From: Herbaspirillum sp. Sphag64
GTDB lineage: Bacteria; Pseudomonadota; Gammaproteobacteria; Burkholderiales; Burkholderiaceae_D
Length of the DNA stretch: 64,000 bases
NCBI RefSeq assembly: GCF_014192645.1
Contig: NZ_JACHYE010000007.1
Location: 1-64,000, forward strand
Direction: 5' to 3'
Position 1 is the first letter of the stretch, and each line of letters starts with the position of its first letter. Position numbers and translations under genes: made by a program. A model generated the notes under the pieces. That model saw only the letters and a program-made list of their open reading frames with translations. It searched no databases and was not told the DNA's origin. Positions 35,766-45,385 of the stretch are shown in pieces.

Positions 35766-36503
35766 ATGGATACCAAGACAACCCCAAGAGAAGTACAACG
35801 TGTTCGTCATGAAATCAAAATGCGTGACGTGACCGTCAGCCGCGTGACCCAGACCGGCACCAATATGTTGAGCCTTACCTTCAAGGGCGAGGCGCTGGCA
35901 GATTTTGTTTCCTTGTCGTTTGACGATCATATCAAGTTCATTTTTCCTGACGCCTCCGGAGAAGCGGTGCGGCGCGACTATACGCCCGTTGACTACGACA
36001 AGCAACGTCGCGAGCTGACGCTGGAATTTGCGCTTCATGCAGAAGGTGCCGCTACCGACTGGGCGCGTCAGGCCAAGGTCGGATCTCAGGCAGTGATCGC
36101 GGGGCCGAAGGGGTCGATGATCATCCCGAAGGATTATGACTGGCATCTGCTTATCGGCGATCTGTCGGCTTTGCCTGCCATTACCCGACGGCTCAAGGAA
36201 TTGCCCGCCACAACACGTGCGCTGGTGCTGGTACAAATCAATCACGTTGGCGATATGCGGCAGTTCGAGAGTACAGCAGATATCGATGTCAAATGGATTC
36301 CCAGTACCGCTGAGCTCATTGCCCAACTACGGGCTTTGGAAATGCCTGTCGGGGAAGGGTATACCTGGGCCGCCGGCGAGGGCAACACCATGAAGCTGGT
36401 GCGGTCGATCCTGGTGGAAGAAAAGAAGCTGTCCAAGGATGCTTTGCGGGTAGCAGCGTACTGGAAGCAGGGCGCTTCGGATTTTCATGAGCGGCTTGAC
36501 TGA
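35766..36503 (+). CDS. siderophore-interacting (ViuB-like) FAD protein
   Basis: About 245 residues from the ATG at 35766; a GTG at 35739 is in frame but falls inside the repeat region. The two-domain ferric-siderophore reductase family is shown by MLSLTFKGEALADFVS, the FAD-binding RRDYTPVDYD (R-x-Y-T/S-x-R variant), GPKGSMIIPKDYDWHLLIGD, LSALPAITRRLKELP and YTWAAGEGNTMKLVRSIL. Such proteins reduce iron in siderophores or act as NAD(P)H flavin reductases. Divergent from marR, which probably represses it, and followed by a ferredoxin gene. Iron control is not shown by any Fur box I could identify. Confidence 0.9.
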   Translation: MDTKTTPREVQRVRHEIKMRDVTVSRVTQTGTNMLSLTFKGEALADFVSLSFDDHIKFIFPDASGEAVRRDYTPVDYDKQRRELTLEFALHAEGAATDWARQAKVGSQAVIAGPKGSMIIPKDYDWHLLIGDLSALPAITRRLKELPATTRALVLVQINHVGDMRQFESTADIDVKWIPSTAELIAQLRALEMPVGEGYTWAAGEGNTMKLVRSILVEEKKLSKDALRVAAYWKQGASDFHERLD

Positions 36504-36649
36504 TGCGGCTGTCGCCAGCGTTTGTTCCTCACGCTTCGATGTTTTGTCGACCGGCTTGTGGATTGCGCGATGGCTGGCTTTTCAGATTACTATACCGTTC
36601 TTCCCGATTGGCAGGCACGGGAGCCTGCAGCCCTGTTTCTGAGATCATC

Positions 36650-36982
36650 ATGCCATTTGTCGTCACTGATTCTTGCATTGAATGCAAGTACACCGATTGT
36701 GTCAGCGTGTGCCCCATGGATTGTTTTGTGGAGGGACCTAACTTTCTTGCCATTGATCCTGATGGCTGCATCGATTGTTCGATGTGCGTACCTGAATGCC
36801 CGGTTGGCGCGATCTACAACGTGATCGATCTGCCTGCATCACTGGCGCATTTTGTTGAGCTCAATGCCAAGTTGGCAAGCACCCCGGGCTGGAAACGGAT
36901 TACGCGGGCGCAAGCACCAATGCATGATCACGAGAAATTCAAGGATGTCGCTGACAAGCTGCCGCTACTGAAGATGACTTGA
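36650..36982 (+). CDS. fdxA: 7Fe-8S-type ferredoxin FdxA
   Basis: A 110-residue soluble ferredoxin from the ATG at 36650; the open frame extends upstream but lacks homology there. The cluster ligands are clear: CIECKYTDCVSVCPMDCF near the N-terminus, with the spacing of a 3Fe-4S cluster plus one ligand of the other, and CIDCSMCVPECPV for the 4Fe-4S cluster. The conserved EGPNFLAIDPD and the 40-residue C-terminal extension match the Azotobacter FdI/FdxA group. Electron carrier of low potential. It follows the siderophore-interacting gene by about 150 bp and converges with eutC, the two stops being adjacent. Confidence 0.95.
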   Translation: MPFVVTDSCIECKYTDCVSVCPMDCFVEGPNFLAIDPDGCIDCSMCVPECPVGAIYNVIDLPASLAHFVELNAKLASTPGWKRITRAQAPMHDHEKFKDVADKLPLLKMT

Positions 36983-37774
36983 TCAATCGATAATTTTTAG
37001 CGGTGCATCTGTACTGCTTTCATCCTTCAGTGCCACGCCGGTCAGCTCACGTCGCAGTGCCTCGGCCAGCAAATAGTCGAGCTTGGTAGCGGCCTCTTCA
37101 TAGGACATGCCTTGCGGGCGGACATTGGAAATGCAATTGCGCTGTGCATCGTTCATGCCCACCGTGGGCATCCAGGTCAGGTATAGGCCCATGCTATCGG
37201 GAGAACTCAATCCCGGGCGCTCTCCAATCAGAATCACCACCAATCTGGCATGCAACAGGCTACCAATTTCGTCGCCAATGGCAACGCGTCCCTGACGCAC
37301 GATGCTCAATGGCGCCAGTGTCCAGTGACGGGCTGCGATTTTACTTTGCAATACCGCCAGGAAAGGCACTGCATTGCGGGTAATGGCAAGTGACGACAGA
37401 CCATCGGCGATCACAAATGCGAGATCGTAGTGTCGTGCCTGATCACCATCATCCAGCGCCTTGCGTGAATCGTCGCTCAGACGTCTGCCCAGATCCGGGC
37501 GCTGCAGATAGGTCAGCCGATCCGACGCCGCGCTATCGACAATCTTGCAGGTGCTTGCCCCGTGAATATTGGCATCGATCAATTGTTGCTGTAATTGCGC
37601 TGCATCGAGCGCCAGATGCACGGCATCACGTGCTTGCGCATGGGCCAGCTGAAATGCCAGTTGGGCATTGGTCGGCAAGCTGACGCCAGCACGTCCCAGT
37701 GCAATGCGCGCCGCCGTGTAACGACGCAATGTGTGCCAAGGATTATCGGTAACCAGTGTTGGTGGCGTTGGCAT
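36983..37774 (-). CDS. eutC: ethanolamine ammonia-lyase small subunit
   Basis: About 263 residues from the ATG at 37774; the frame extends upstream into the end of eutB but homology starts with [21 protein letters not shown]. Further family elements: [71 protein letters not shown] and [16 protein letters not shown]. With EutB it forms the adenosylcobalamin-dependent enzyme that splits ethanolamine into acetaldehyde and ammonia. It sits 43 bp after eutB in the same operon. Activity requires cobalamin from elsewhere. Confidence 0.96.
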   Translation of the reverse strand: MPTPPTLVTDNPWHTLRRYTAARIALGRAGVSLPTNAQLAFQLAHAQARDAVHLALDAAQLQQQLIDANIHGASTCKIVDSAASDRLTYLQRPDLGRRLSDDSRKALDDGDQARHYDLAFVIADGLSSLAITRNAVPFLAVLQSKIAARHWTLAPLSIVRQGRVAIGDEIGSLLHARLVVILIGERPGLSSPDSMGLYLTWMPTVGMNDAQRNCISNVRPQGMSYEEAATKLDYLLAEALRRELTGVALKDESSTDAPLKIID

Positions 37775-37817
37775 AGGCGGGAGGATGTCGTATTGGTCTG
37801 GAGCTGCATGAAAGCCG

Positions 37818-39224
37818 TCATTGCAGGCGTTCGAGCATCGGCCTGAATGCCGATGGCAATGCATCATGCAGTCGGAACTGGGTGTCAGTGCTGAAAATTT
37901 GCATCCGTTGCAGCCACGCTTCGAACTGTGGTGCCGGCCTCAGGCCGAGCACACGACGTACGTATAAGGCATCGTGAAACGAAGTGGTCTGGTAGTTGAG
38001 CATGATGTCATCCGAACCGGGAATGCCCATCACGAAACTGCAACCCGCTGTCGCCAGCAAGGTCAGCAGGTTATCCATATCGTTCTGATCTGCCTCGGCG
38101 TGATTGGTATAGCAGACATCGCAGCCCATTGGCAGTCCCAGCAGCTTGGCGCAGAAATGGTCTTCCAGGCCGGCGCGGATGATTTGCTTGCCGTCATAGA
38201 GGTATTCAGGACCGATAAAGCCAACAACGGTATTGACCAGCAAGGGCTCGAATTTGCGTGCTACTGCATAAGCGCGCGTCTCACAGGTTTGCTGATCTAC
38301 ACCGTGGTGCGCATTGGCTGATAGCGCACTACCTTGGCCGGTTTCGAAATACATAACGTTATTCCCCACCGTGCCACGCCCCAAGGACAAGGCCGCACTG
38401 CGCGCCTCACCCAGCAAGGCAAGATCAATGCCGAAACTCCGGTTGGCACCCTCGGTACCGGCAATCGACTGGAATACCAGATCCACCGGCGCGCCGCGTT
38501 CAATGGCCGCAATGGTATTGGTGACATGCGTCAGCACACAGGACTGGGTGGGAATCTCATAGCGCCCGATAATTTCATCCATCATCGAGACCAGTCGCAT
38601 CACCTGCGGCACATTGTCGGTTGCTGGATTGATACCGAAAACGGCGTCGCCGCTACCGTAGAGCAGGCCGTCCAGCAGACTGGCGGCAATACCGCTGGCG
38701 TCATCGATTGGATGGTTGGGCTGAAGGCGGGTTGACAGGCGTCCCGGCAAGCCGATGGTATTGCGAAATGCACTGGTCACCTGACACTTTTTGGCGACCA
38801 GAATCAAATCCTGATTACGCATGATCTTGCTGACCGCTGCTGCCATTTCTGGTGTGATTCCCGATGCGACTGCGGTCAATGTGACACTGTCCGTATCGTC
38901 GTTGAGCAGCCAGTTACGAAAATCACCGACCGTCAGATGACTGATCGCAGCAAAGGCTGATACATCATGCTCATCAATGATCAGGCGGGTAATTTCATCC
39001 TCTTCATAAGGGATCAGTGCCTGTTCGAGAAACGTGCGCAAAGGGAGCTCTGCCAATGCCATTTGCGCCACGGCACGCTGTTCGGCATTGCGCGCGCTGA
39101 CACCGGCGAGCATGTCGCCAGAGCGCAATGGCGTGGCCTTGGCCATCAACTCCTTGAGGTCGCGAAACTGATACGTGACCGGTCCGACGGTGTGACTGAA
39201 TTGGTAAGGCTTATGTTGTGACAT
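37818..39224 (-). CDS. eutB: ethanolamine ammonia-lyase large subunit
   Basis: A 468-residue catalytic subunit; the start at 39224 has AAAGG 8 nt upstream, with an in-frame GTG 9 bp earlier. The (beta/alpha)8 barrel and cobalamin-binding pattern is complete: [103 protein letters not shown] and [20 protein letters not shown]. No shell protein or reactivase (eutA) gene is visible, so this is the soluble, non-microcompartment form of the pathway. It lies between the phosphatase gene and eutC. Confidence 0.97.
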   Translation of the reverse strand: MSQHKPYQFSHTVGPVTYQFRDLKELMAKATPLRSGDMLAGVSARNAEQRAVAQMALAELPLRTFLEQALIPYEEDEITRLIIDEHDVSAFAAISHLTVGDFRNWLLNDDTDSVTLTAVASGITPEMAAAVSKIMRNQDLILVAKKCQVTSAFRNTIGLPGRLSTRLQPNHPIDDASGIAASLLDGLLYGSGDAVFGINPATDNVPQVMRLVSMMDEIIGRYEIPTQSCVLTHVTNTIAAIERGAPVDLVFQSIAGTEGANRSFGIDLALLGEARSAALSLGRGTVGNNVMYFETGQGSALSANAHHGVDQQTCETRAYAVARKFEPLLVNTVVGFIGPEYLYDGKQIIRAGLEDHFCAKLLGLPMGCDVCYTNHAEADQNDMDNLLTLLATAGCSFVMGIPGSDDIMLNYQTTSFHDALYVRRVLGLRPAPQFEAWLQRMQIFSTDTQFRLHDALPSAFRPMLERLQ

Positions 39225-39320
39225 GAAGATCACCTTTGGCGGCGCTGCGGCAGGTCCGCGTTATCGTGCGGCTGCGGCTATTGTGCCGCAATCTTTCTCG
39301 GCCGTCAGCGCCTCCACACA

Positions 39321-40637
39321 TCATGCTGTCAACAGCGGGTTGGTCTTGCCGTATTTGATGCTGGTTTCGGCTGGCAGCCAGTTGCCAGTCGACTCTTGTC
39401 GCCCCTGCAACAGAAAGCGTGGCTGCCTGGCGTCCAGTTGTGCTGCAGCCAGTTTGGACAAGGCACCAATATTGCCCGTCTTCATACGGTTGACGATCAT
39501 GCCGAAGCGGGTCTCCGCGAAATCTCGCAACATATCGTAGTCGCCATCGCTGTCGCCAGCGACAAAGAGTGGTCCATAGCCTTTGAGTCCGACAATCTCG
39601 CGCTTGATGGCCACACTTTTTCCAGGCCCCCAGGTGAGCGGCCAGTTTTTCAGATAGGCGTTCCTGAACACATTGCCGTTACGCTCCAGACGCAAGCCCA
39701 GCACGTTTTCACGGCTGACGTTGTAGCCATATTTTGGATTGCTGGCAAATACGGCCACGACTTCTTCCATGGAGGCCGAACAGACGTAAACATCGATCCC
39801 ATTGGCACGCAGGGTATCCATCAGGCCACCTATTTCGGTGCATAGCCGAATACCGTGAAAATGCGAAGTACTGACGATGCCTGCGCGGCCCGGGCGCTCT
39901 GTCGGGCTGGTGTATTTGACCTTGGTCAATGCCGCACCGAGTGCGGCGTCATTGGAGGCTTCTGCCAGTGCCATGACTTCTGCCTCAGTCATGTTGGCGA
40001 AGAAATAGATGACCCAGGGATAACCGATATTGACGCCATGGGTATCGTTGACCGCTTCATACAGGTAGTACAACTTGGTGCGGAAATCGAGGAACTCGAT
40101 CGTCCTGGTCATTTCTTCCAGTGACTTGTTGCCGGCCAGACCCTGATAGTTGCTGTAGAGGAAAGCGTAGTCTGCATCTAGGTCAGCACAGATTGAATCA
40201 AGATCAACCGCCATGCCTGCTGCATTTTTGTAGTCCGCCATAAACGGTCCGGGCGGTACGTTTTGGCGGAGGATCGCACCGAACTCAGCCGGTGTGAGCT
40301 TGAATGAGAGGGTATTGATCTGATACATGAACAGCGCTTCTTCACAGTCATTCATGATGCTGGTGTTATCCCAGTCGAATACTGCGTAAGGCCGCTTTTT
40401 GCTGTTGTAATCTTTAGCCGTATTGCCATAGGTAGCGATCATTTGCGCGACCAACTGATGGTTGCGCGGCGACCATTTGGCACGATCCAGTCCAACTGAA
40501 ACTGTCTTTTGTGGCTCTTGTGCGCGGGCGATTAAAGGAGTGGCGACCACTGCCGCACCGGCAGCCGTTGCAAGTGCTCGTCCCATGAATCCACGACGTG
40601 CATGGACTGGTGTCATATCTTGTTGTTTGATATTCAT
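39321..40637 (-). CDS. exported HAD-superfamily phosphatase (phosphorylcholine/phosphoethanolamine phosphatase-like)
   Basis: About 438 residues from the ATG at 40637 (AAGGA 9 nt upstream; an in-frame ATG at 40646 is too close to it). A twin-arginine-type signal (HARRGFMGRALATAAGAAVV, cleaved after ARA) sends it to the periplasm. HAD motifs: I in FDWDNTSIMND, II in VYVCSAS, III Lys in GPGKSVAIKREI, IV in FVAGDSDGDYDML. The architecture resembles the Pseudomonas phosphorylcholine phosphatase PchP. Lying between the ethanolamine permease and eutB, it probably releases ethanolamine from phosphoethanolamine outside the cytoplasm. The substrate is inferred from context. Confidence 0.82.
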   Translation of the reverse strand: MNIKQQDMTPVHARRGFMGRALATAAGAAVVATPLIARAQEPQKTVSVGLDRAKWSPRNHQLVAQMIATYGNTAKDYNSKKRPYAVFDWDNTSIMNDCEEALFMYQINTLSFKLTPAEFGAILRQNVPPGPFMADYKNAAGMAVDLDSICADLDADYAFLYSNYQGLAGNKSLEEMTRTIEFLDFRTKLYYLYEAVNDTHGVNIGYPWVIYFFANMTEAEVMALAEASNDAALGAALTKVKYTSPTERPGRAGIVSTSHFHGIRLCTEIGGLMDTLRANGIDVYVCSASMEEVVAVFASNPKYGYNVSRENVLGLRLERNGNVFRNAYLKNWPLTWGPGKSVAIKREIVGLKGYGPLFVAGDSDGDYDMLRDFAETRFGMIVNRMKTGNIGALSKLAAAQLDARQPRFLLQGRQESTGNWLPAETSIKYGKTNPLLTA

Positions 40638-40715
40638 ATGTTGCATTCCTTGTTCAGTGTAGAGAGAAGAAATCCGAATCGCAAAAGGTGCCAGTACGAC
40701 AGAAATGCATGTGGC

Positions 40716-42125
40716 TTAGATTCCCGCAGGATCTGTTTCGCCAGGATCAACGACTGCCATGACATTGCTACGACTCGTGCCAGTGAGCAGGAAATAGACG
40801 TAGCCAAGTGCCATGAAAGCTACAAAAATCAGAAAGATCAGCCAGTTGTAATAGATCATGGTGATCATGCATACCAGCGCGCCGAACAAGGCAAACGCTG
40901 GAAAAAAGGGATACAAGGGGGCACGGAATGGCCGTGCCAGATCAGCCTCGATGCGACGCAGGCGGAACAGGCTCAGCATGCTGAGGATGTACATCAAAAT
41001 AGCGCCAAACACTGACATGGTGACAATATTGGCGGTCAAGGTCTGGCCGCCAAAGGTAATCAGTTCGTCGCTATAGATGGCCGCAATGCCAATCACGCCG
41101 CCGGCCAGAATCGCGCGATGTGGCGTCTTGAAGCGAGGATGAATCTTGGCAAAATATGCTGGCAGGTAAGCCTCGCGCGCCAGTGCAAATATCTGCCGCG
41201 AATACCCAAGGATGATGCCGTGAAAGGATGCCACCAGCCCAAACAGCCCAAGCCACACGAGCATGTGCAGCCATTGGCTATTGCTGCCGACGATGAGTTT
41301 CATGGCCTGCGGCAGGGGATCATTGATATTTGCCAGTTTGGTCCAGTCGCCCGCACCGCCAGCAAATAACATGACACCAATGGCCAGCACCACCAGTGTC
41401 AGAATACCGGTAATGTAGGCAATCGGAATCGAACGCTGCGGATTCTTGGCTTCCTCCGCCGCCATGGCAACACCTTCGATGGCGAGAAAAAACCAGATCG
41501 CAAACGGGATCGCTGCAAACATGCCAGGCACTGCCATCCAGGAAAACGTATCCTGCCCAGACCAGCCACCCTTGTTGAAATTGACCATCGAAAAGCCTGG
41601 GGACACTACGCCCATGAACACCAATAATTCGAAGATGGCGAGAATGGTGATGCACAACTCGAACATCGCCGCGATTTGCACGCCGACGATATTGAGCGCC
41701 ATGAACACCAGATAGGCCCCCAGTGCGGCCAGTTTGGGATCGATTTGCGGAAACTGCACGTTCAGATAGGCCCCGATGGCCAGCGCAATCGCTGGTGGTG
41801 CAAAGACAAACTCGATGAGCGTGGCAGCACCGGCGAGATAGCCGCCAAGCGGACCAAAAGCACGCTTGCTATAGGCGAATGGACCACCTGCATGCGGAAT
41901 GGACGTGGTCAGCTCCGTGAAGCTGAAAATGAAAGTGGTGTACATCGCCGCGATGAACAGGGCCGTGACGGTAAAACCAAGCGTGCCCGCACTGGCCCAG
42001 CCATAACTCCACCCAAAATATTCGCCTGAAATCACAAGGCCGACAGCGATACCCCATAGTTGCAAAGTACTTAATACCGGTTTAAGCCCCTGCGGAATGG
42101 GACTTTGCGTAGTTGTGCCTGACAT
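40716..42125 (-). CDS. eat: ethanolamine permease (APC superfamily)
   Basis: A 469-residue transporter with about twelve membrane segments. The N-terminal LWGIAVGLVISGEYFGWSYGW and the SIPHAGGPFAYSKRAFGPLGGY stretch are typical of the Eat/EutP ethanolamine permease group, as are FFLAIEGVAMAAEEAKNPQRS and FHGIILGYSRQIFALAREAYLP. It heads the minus-strand cluster eat, phosphatase, eutB, eutC, which together would import ethanolamine and split it. The promoter should lie in the 190-bp gap shared with the divergent AraC-type regulator. Confidence 0.92.
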   Translation of the reverse strand: MSGTTTQSPIPQGLKPVLSTLQLWGIAVGLVISGEYFGWSYGWASAGTLGFTVTALFIAAMYTTFIFSFTELTTSIPHAGGPFAYSKRAFGPLGGYLAGAATLIEFVFAPPAIALAIGAYLNVQFPQIDPKLAALGAYLVFMALNIVGVQIAAMFELCITILAIFELLVFMGVVSPGFSMVNFNKGGWSGQDTFSWMAVPGMFAAIPFAIWFFLAIEGVAMAAEEAKNPQRSIPIAYITGILTLVVLAIGVMLFAGGAGDWTKLANINDPLPQAMKLIVGSNSQWLHMLVWLGLFGLVASFHGIILGYSRQIFALAREAYLPAYFAKIHPRFKTPHRAILAGGVIGIAAIYSDELITFGGQTLTANIVTMSVFGAILMYILSMLSLFRLRRIEADLARPFRAPLYPFFPAFALFGALVCMITMIYYNWLIFLIFVAFMALGYVYFLLTGTSRSNVMAVVDPGETDPAGI

Positions 42126-42319
42126 AAAGTGGCTCCTGTGCGATATCTCGATAGATCGGTGGCAGGCATACCGTTTGCTTGAATAGCACCGATGCCCGCG
42201 ACTTGAATATAGCCCGTAGCGAAAATACGGCGTTATCGAAAATCGGCAAACATGACGATCTTTTCTAGAGAACGCAGACAGCGATCGCCATATTGTTTAG
42301 CTCATTATCCAATCCCGCC
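42126..42319. promoter_or_regulatory. divergent promoter region between eat and eutR-like gene
   Basis: A 194-bp gap between two divergent genes of one pathway. No clear dyad or -35/-10 pair was identified with certainty. Control sites for both the eut cluster and the regulator are expected here from the gene arrangement. Confidence 0.45.
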
Positions 42320-43315
42320 ATGACTGAATCTGCCTCATCGAAGGTCTTTGCAATGCCAAGCCAGATCAGCTCGCGCACCGTCATAGCGCACGACGTCGAC
42401 GAGCATGCACATAACCTGAGCAATTGGGAGCAAAGCTACGATCAGCTCGCCGCTGGACGATTTGATGGGGTATTGGAGGAGTGGAAAACAGAGGGGCTGC
42501 AGATTTTTCGCGAGCGTAACAGTCATGCGGTACGCCAATCCTGCTGTGTGTGGCCCGATGCTTACTGGTTTGGGATCGAACAGCCCGTTGCCGGCAGCAT
42601 CCGCATGAACGGCCGGCAGGTCCGTGCCGATATGATCATGACACGTCCCGGCAACCGTGAATTTGAGCTGGTGACCCCGGATCGCCATGAAATACTTGGC
42701 ATCGTTATCCAGCGCAATATCTTGCTGGAGGAAGCGGATCGCCACGGTTGCACGATCGCTTGGAGCGCCTTGGCGAACGCAGAGTTACTGCATGTTGACA
42801 GTGATGGCCTGCAAGCCTGTCGCCGGCATATTGCGGCGTTACTGAGTCCGGTAGGGCAGTGCGACGACATCACGCCGGGTTCAGAACAGCAAAGATCGTA
42901 CAGCCAGGAGCAGGTAGTCGCTGCCTTGGTAGCGCTACTCGATAGCAGTGAAGTGGAAAGCCACGCCTGCAACAGTTTGAGCAGACGTCACCATATCGTC
43001 ACTGAGGCACGTCAATATGCGAAGCAAAACCAGGCTGAGTCATTGACCGTACCGATGTTGTGCGCCCATCTGCATGTGAGCAGACGTACCCTTCAGTATT
43101 GCTTTGAGGATGTACTAGGAATGAGCCCGATGCATTATCTGCGGTCATGGCGGCTTAACGGCGTGCGGCGTCAATTGATGCAAAGCGACCGAGGGCTTCA
43201 GCGCATCGGTGATGTGGCTGCAGCCTGGGGGTTTACCAATTTCAGTCAGTTTTCTTCTGACTACAAAAAGCTGTTTGGTAGTTCTCCTTCGGCAGCACAA
43301 CGACTATCTGTCTAG
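42320..43315 (+). CDS. EutR-like AraC-family regulator
   Basis: About 331 residues from the ATG at 42320 (a TTG at 42293 is in frame). The C-terminal domain has two helix-turn-helix units (LTVPMLCAHLHVSRRTLQYCF and IGDVAAAWGFTNFSQFSSDY), and the variant YCFEDVLGMSPMHYLRSWRL is that of the EutR group. The N-terminal 200 residues hold the effector domain (QLAAGRFDGVLEEWKTEGLQ; GSIRMNGRQVRADMIMTRPG). Divergent from the ethanolamine permease gene, so it is the probable activator responding to ethanolamine and cobalamin, as known for EutR. Ligand use here is inference. Confidence 0.9.
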   Translation: MTESASSKVFAMPSQISSRTVIAHDVDEHAHNLSNWEQSYDQLAAGRFDGVLEEWKTEGLQIFRERNSHAVRQSCCVWPDAYWFGIEQPVAGSIRMNGRQVRADMIMTRPGNREFELVTPDRHEILGIVIQRNILLEEADRHGCTIAWSALANAELLHVDSDGLQACRRHIAALLSPVGQCDDITPGSEQQRSYSQEQVVAALVALLDSSEVESHACNSLSRRHHIVTEARQYAKQNQAESLTVPMLCAHLHVSRRTLQYCFEDVLGMSPMHYLRSWRLNGVRRQLMQSDRGLQRIGDVAAAWGFTNFSQFSSDYKKLFGSSPSAAQRLSV

Positions 43316-43576
43316 TTGGTGGCTTCAGTCCCTGGACTTGGCGGACCTGCGCTGGTTTGCCGTCACCGTATCAAGGTGCCAACAAATTCGCACAATGTCC
43401 TGCCTGCGTCGGCGTATCGCTGATTGCATTACCGCGAGCCACGCATTGGTCAGGCGACAGTGGGGTCTTTTGTTCGACGAAGTTAACCTTCAGATCATGC
43501 AAGCAACGTCGCACGGTAAAACAGCTCCATTTGGAGCTGCGCGCGTTGGGTCTGACCCTACACTTTAATGAACTGG
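43316..43576. other. non-coding junction between eut cluster and phage-derived DNA
   Basis: No gene is supported. One frame (to 43584) has a short stretch CKQRRTVKQLHLELRALG reminiscent of the end of some IS transposases, but it is too short to assign. The left boundary of the prophage must lie here or within the next 300 bp; no integrase gene, attachment core or flanking repeat was seen. Confidence 0.35.
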
Positions 43577-43867
43577 CTACGTAAGAGGCCACTTACTTGG
43601 CAGCCATTTATAAGTATCCCCATGTTTCTCCCTTGCATCGGCCACGCTCATTGAGAAACATCCATCCGCGCCATCTAATTTTTTCTGCACGAACGCAACC
43701 TTTTCAAGGCCTTCAACTTTGCCTACGACCACGTGATATACCGGGGTGTGATTGTCGGCCACTAGACGAATTTCTGCTACCAGAAATATGCTGTGGGCAT
43801 CTCCAAAAACACAAGTCTTGATGCTGTAACCTACCGCCAGGCCAAAAGCCGCAAGACGCATGGTCAT
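43577..43867 (-). CDS. hypothetical protein at the phage edge
   Basis: A 96-codon minus-strand frame with protein-like content (AHSIFLVAEIRLVADNHTPV, YHVVVGKVEGLEKVAFVQKK). Two start codons lie three residues apart; neither has a strong ribosome binding site. No family recognised. A competing plus-strand frame of 35 codons (GTG 43793 to TGA 43898-43900, reading ISKNTSLDAVTYRQAKSRKT) ends in an ATGA overlap with the next gene, so one of the two may be spurious. Confidence 0.4.
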   Translation of the reverse strand: MTMRLAAFGLAVGYSIKTCVFGDAHSIFLVAEIRLVADNHTPVYHVVVGKVEGLEKVAFVQKKLDGADGCFSMSVADAREKHGDTYKWLPSKWPLT

Positions 43868-43896
43868 CGCGTGATGGTGTTCGTGAGGAAGTCAAA

Positions 43897-44484
43897 ATGA
43901 CGACCTGGAATGAGACCATGATCGCGAGGGCGATTTCTCAGCAGACCCTGCAACGGCGCTGCCTTCTGTTGGTGAACAACTGCAATTGGACTGGCCATGA
44001 GTGTGATGTGCTTGGTGTAACACTTGATCTTCGTATTATCGATATCGAAATCAAGATCAGCCGAGCCGATCTTAAAGCGGATGCGAAGAAGGAAAAATGG
44101 TGGCGTCGCGCATATAACTGGCCGTTCGAATCGGAATATTCATGGCAGCATGGGGCGCCCGCACCAGATCAGCGGCTAATTCATCCTGCCAAGGTCTGGA
44201 AGCATTACTACGCCATGCCGATCGAAATCTGGAAACCAGAACTGATTGACAGCCTCGCGTCTCCAGCAAGCGGCATCTTGTTGCTAAGCCAAGGAAATGG
44301 ATATACGTCGAATGGTGTTCCATTAGTCACCGTCAGGGTGCAGCGCCGCGCTATACCGAATCGAAATGCAGAACGACTCCAGCCTACCCATGTAATGGAC
44401 ATTGCTCGTCTAGCAAATCTGCGTATGTGGGAAAGCTATCAGAAAGTAGACGAGATGCGAAACGAAATGCGGAGCGTAGCATGA
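43897..44484 (+). CDS. phage early protein with PD-(D/E)XK nuclease-like core
   Basis: A 195-residue protein with a strong ribosome binding site (GAGGAAG, 5 nt before the ATG). The stretch HECDVLGVTLDLRIIDIEIK followed by ISRADLKADAKKEKWW has the D...(E/D)xK arrangement of restriction-endonuclease-like folds such as MmcB or archaeal Holliday-junction-type nucleases. The rest is not recognised. Its stop overlaps the ninB start (ATGA). As the first clearly phage-type gene on this strand it may take part in recombination or repair with NinB. The nuclease fold is a motif-based suggestion. Confidence 0.6.
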   Translation: MTTWNETMIARAISQQTLQRRCLLLVNNCNWTGHECDVLGVTLDLRIIDIEIKISRADLKADAKKEKWWRRAYNWPFESEYSWQHGAPAPDQRLIHPAKVWKHYYAMPIEIWKPELIDSLASPASGILLLSQGNGYTSNGVPLVTVRVQRRAIPNRNAERLQPTHVMDIARLANLRMWESYQKVDEMRNEMRSVA

Positions 44485-44954
44485 CGGGCCGCCAAAAATT
44501 CACCGAGAGAAAAATCCGCTTGGTCGGAGAGCAGCAAAAGGCGGCAGCAATAGCTTTGCTGGAAAACATACCCCTAGATCCTGAGAAGCCGCTAGAAGCA
44601 GTTTTTCGCGAAGAGGTAAAAGTCCGCAAGCTTGATCAGAACGCCTTGATGTGGGTTGGTCCACTCAAGGATATCGAGCAACAAGCTTGGGCGAATGGCC
44701 GTCAGTACAGTGCAATCGTGTGGCATGAGTATTTTAAAGAACTATTCTTGCCTGAAGAATTCGATACTGAATTAACCAAAGAAGGCTACCGCAAATACGA
44801 CTTTACGCCAGACGGCGTGCGCGTTCTCGTTGGTTCGACTACTGAACTCACTATCAAAGGCTTCTCGCAATATCTAGAGCAAGTCCATGCCTTCGGCGCA
44901 AATCTCGGCGTTTTGTTTCATGCGAACCCAAATGATCGACGGATGGCCGCATGA
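44481..44954 (+). CDS. ninB: NinB/Orf-type phage recombination protein
   Basis: A 157-residue protein from the ATG at 44481, overlapping the preceding stop by ATGA. It follows the lambda NinB (Orf) pattern: QQKAAAIALLENIPLDPEKP, LEAVFREEVKVRKLDQNALM, WVGPLKDIEQQAWANGRQYS, VLVGSTTELTIKGFSQYLEQ and AFGANLGV. Lambda Orf binds single-stranded DNA and helps the Red recombinase load or complete exchanges. The rest of the nin neighbourhood (YbcO-like gene next, nucleases around) supports the call. It also ends in an overlap with the following gene. Confidence 0.88.
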   Translation: MTGRQKFTERKIRLVGEQQKAAAIALLENIPLDPEKPLEAVFREEVKVRKLDQNALMWVGPLKDIEQQAWANGRQYSAIVWHEYFKELFLPEEFDTELTKEGYRKYDFTPDGVRVLVGSTTELTIKGFSQYLEQVHAFGANLGVLFHANPNDRRMAA

Positions 44955-45385
44955 AGCGCTCAACTCCACTCAAACGGACGGGCTTCAAGTCGCAGCCCGG
45001 CATCTTGCGCACTGCCACGCTGCCGGATCTGCAGAAGCTGAAGAAGCGCACTTTGAAGTCGACGCGCCCAAAGACTTCCAAGATCCGCCAGTCCGCCCGC
45101 GATAAAGAATGCACCCTGCGATTTCCCGGTGTCTGCAACGGTCGCACAGATACCACTGTGCTGTGCCACAGCAACCGTTTGGCTGATGGTAAGGGGATGG
45201 GCCTGAAGGCTCCAGATACACGCGCCGCTTACGGCTGCTCGGCTTGCCATGACGTGCTTGATGGCCGCGCACCCCGTCCAGCAGGGATGACATACGAATC
45301 AATGAATGAACTGTTTGACGCTGGAGTGCGTGAGACGCAAGCACAGGTAGCTCGCGCTGGGTTGCTGGAGGTGATCCATGACTGA
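44951..45385 (+). CDS. YbcO-like (DUF1364) putative nuclease
   Basis: A 144-residue basic protein of the DUF1364 family found beside ninB in lambdoid prophages. Cys/His residues appear in the expected places: CTLRFPGVCNGRTDTTVLCH, then GMGLKAPDTRAAYGCSACHD, consistent with a zinc-bound HNH-like core. The N-terminal 50 residues are Lys/Thr/Arg-rich and probably contact DNA. The ATG overlaps the ninB stop. Catalytic activity is not established for the family in general. Confidence 0.82.
   Translation: MKRSTPLKRTGFKSQPGILRTATLPDLQKLKKRTLKSTRPKTSKIRQSARDKECTLRFPGVCNGRTDTTVLCHSNRLADGKGMGLKAPDTRAAYGCSACHDVLDGRAPRPAGMTYESMNELFDAGVRETQAQVARAGLLEVIHD

Noticed and set aside
43357-43584. IS transposase remnant (CKQRRTVKQLHLELRALG)
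   Set aside because: Only about 18 residues are suggestive, with no second domain or inverted repeat; not enough to call.
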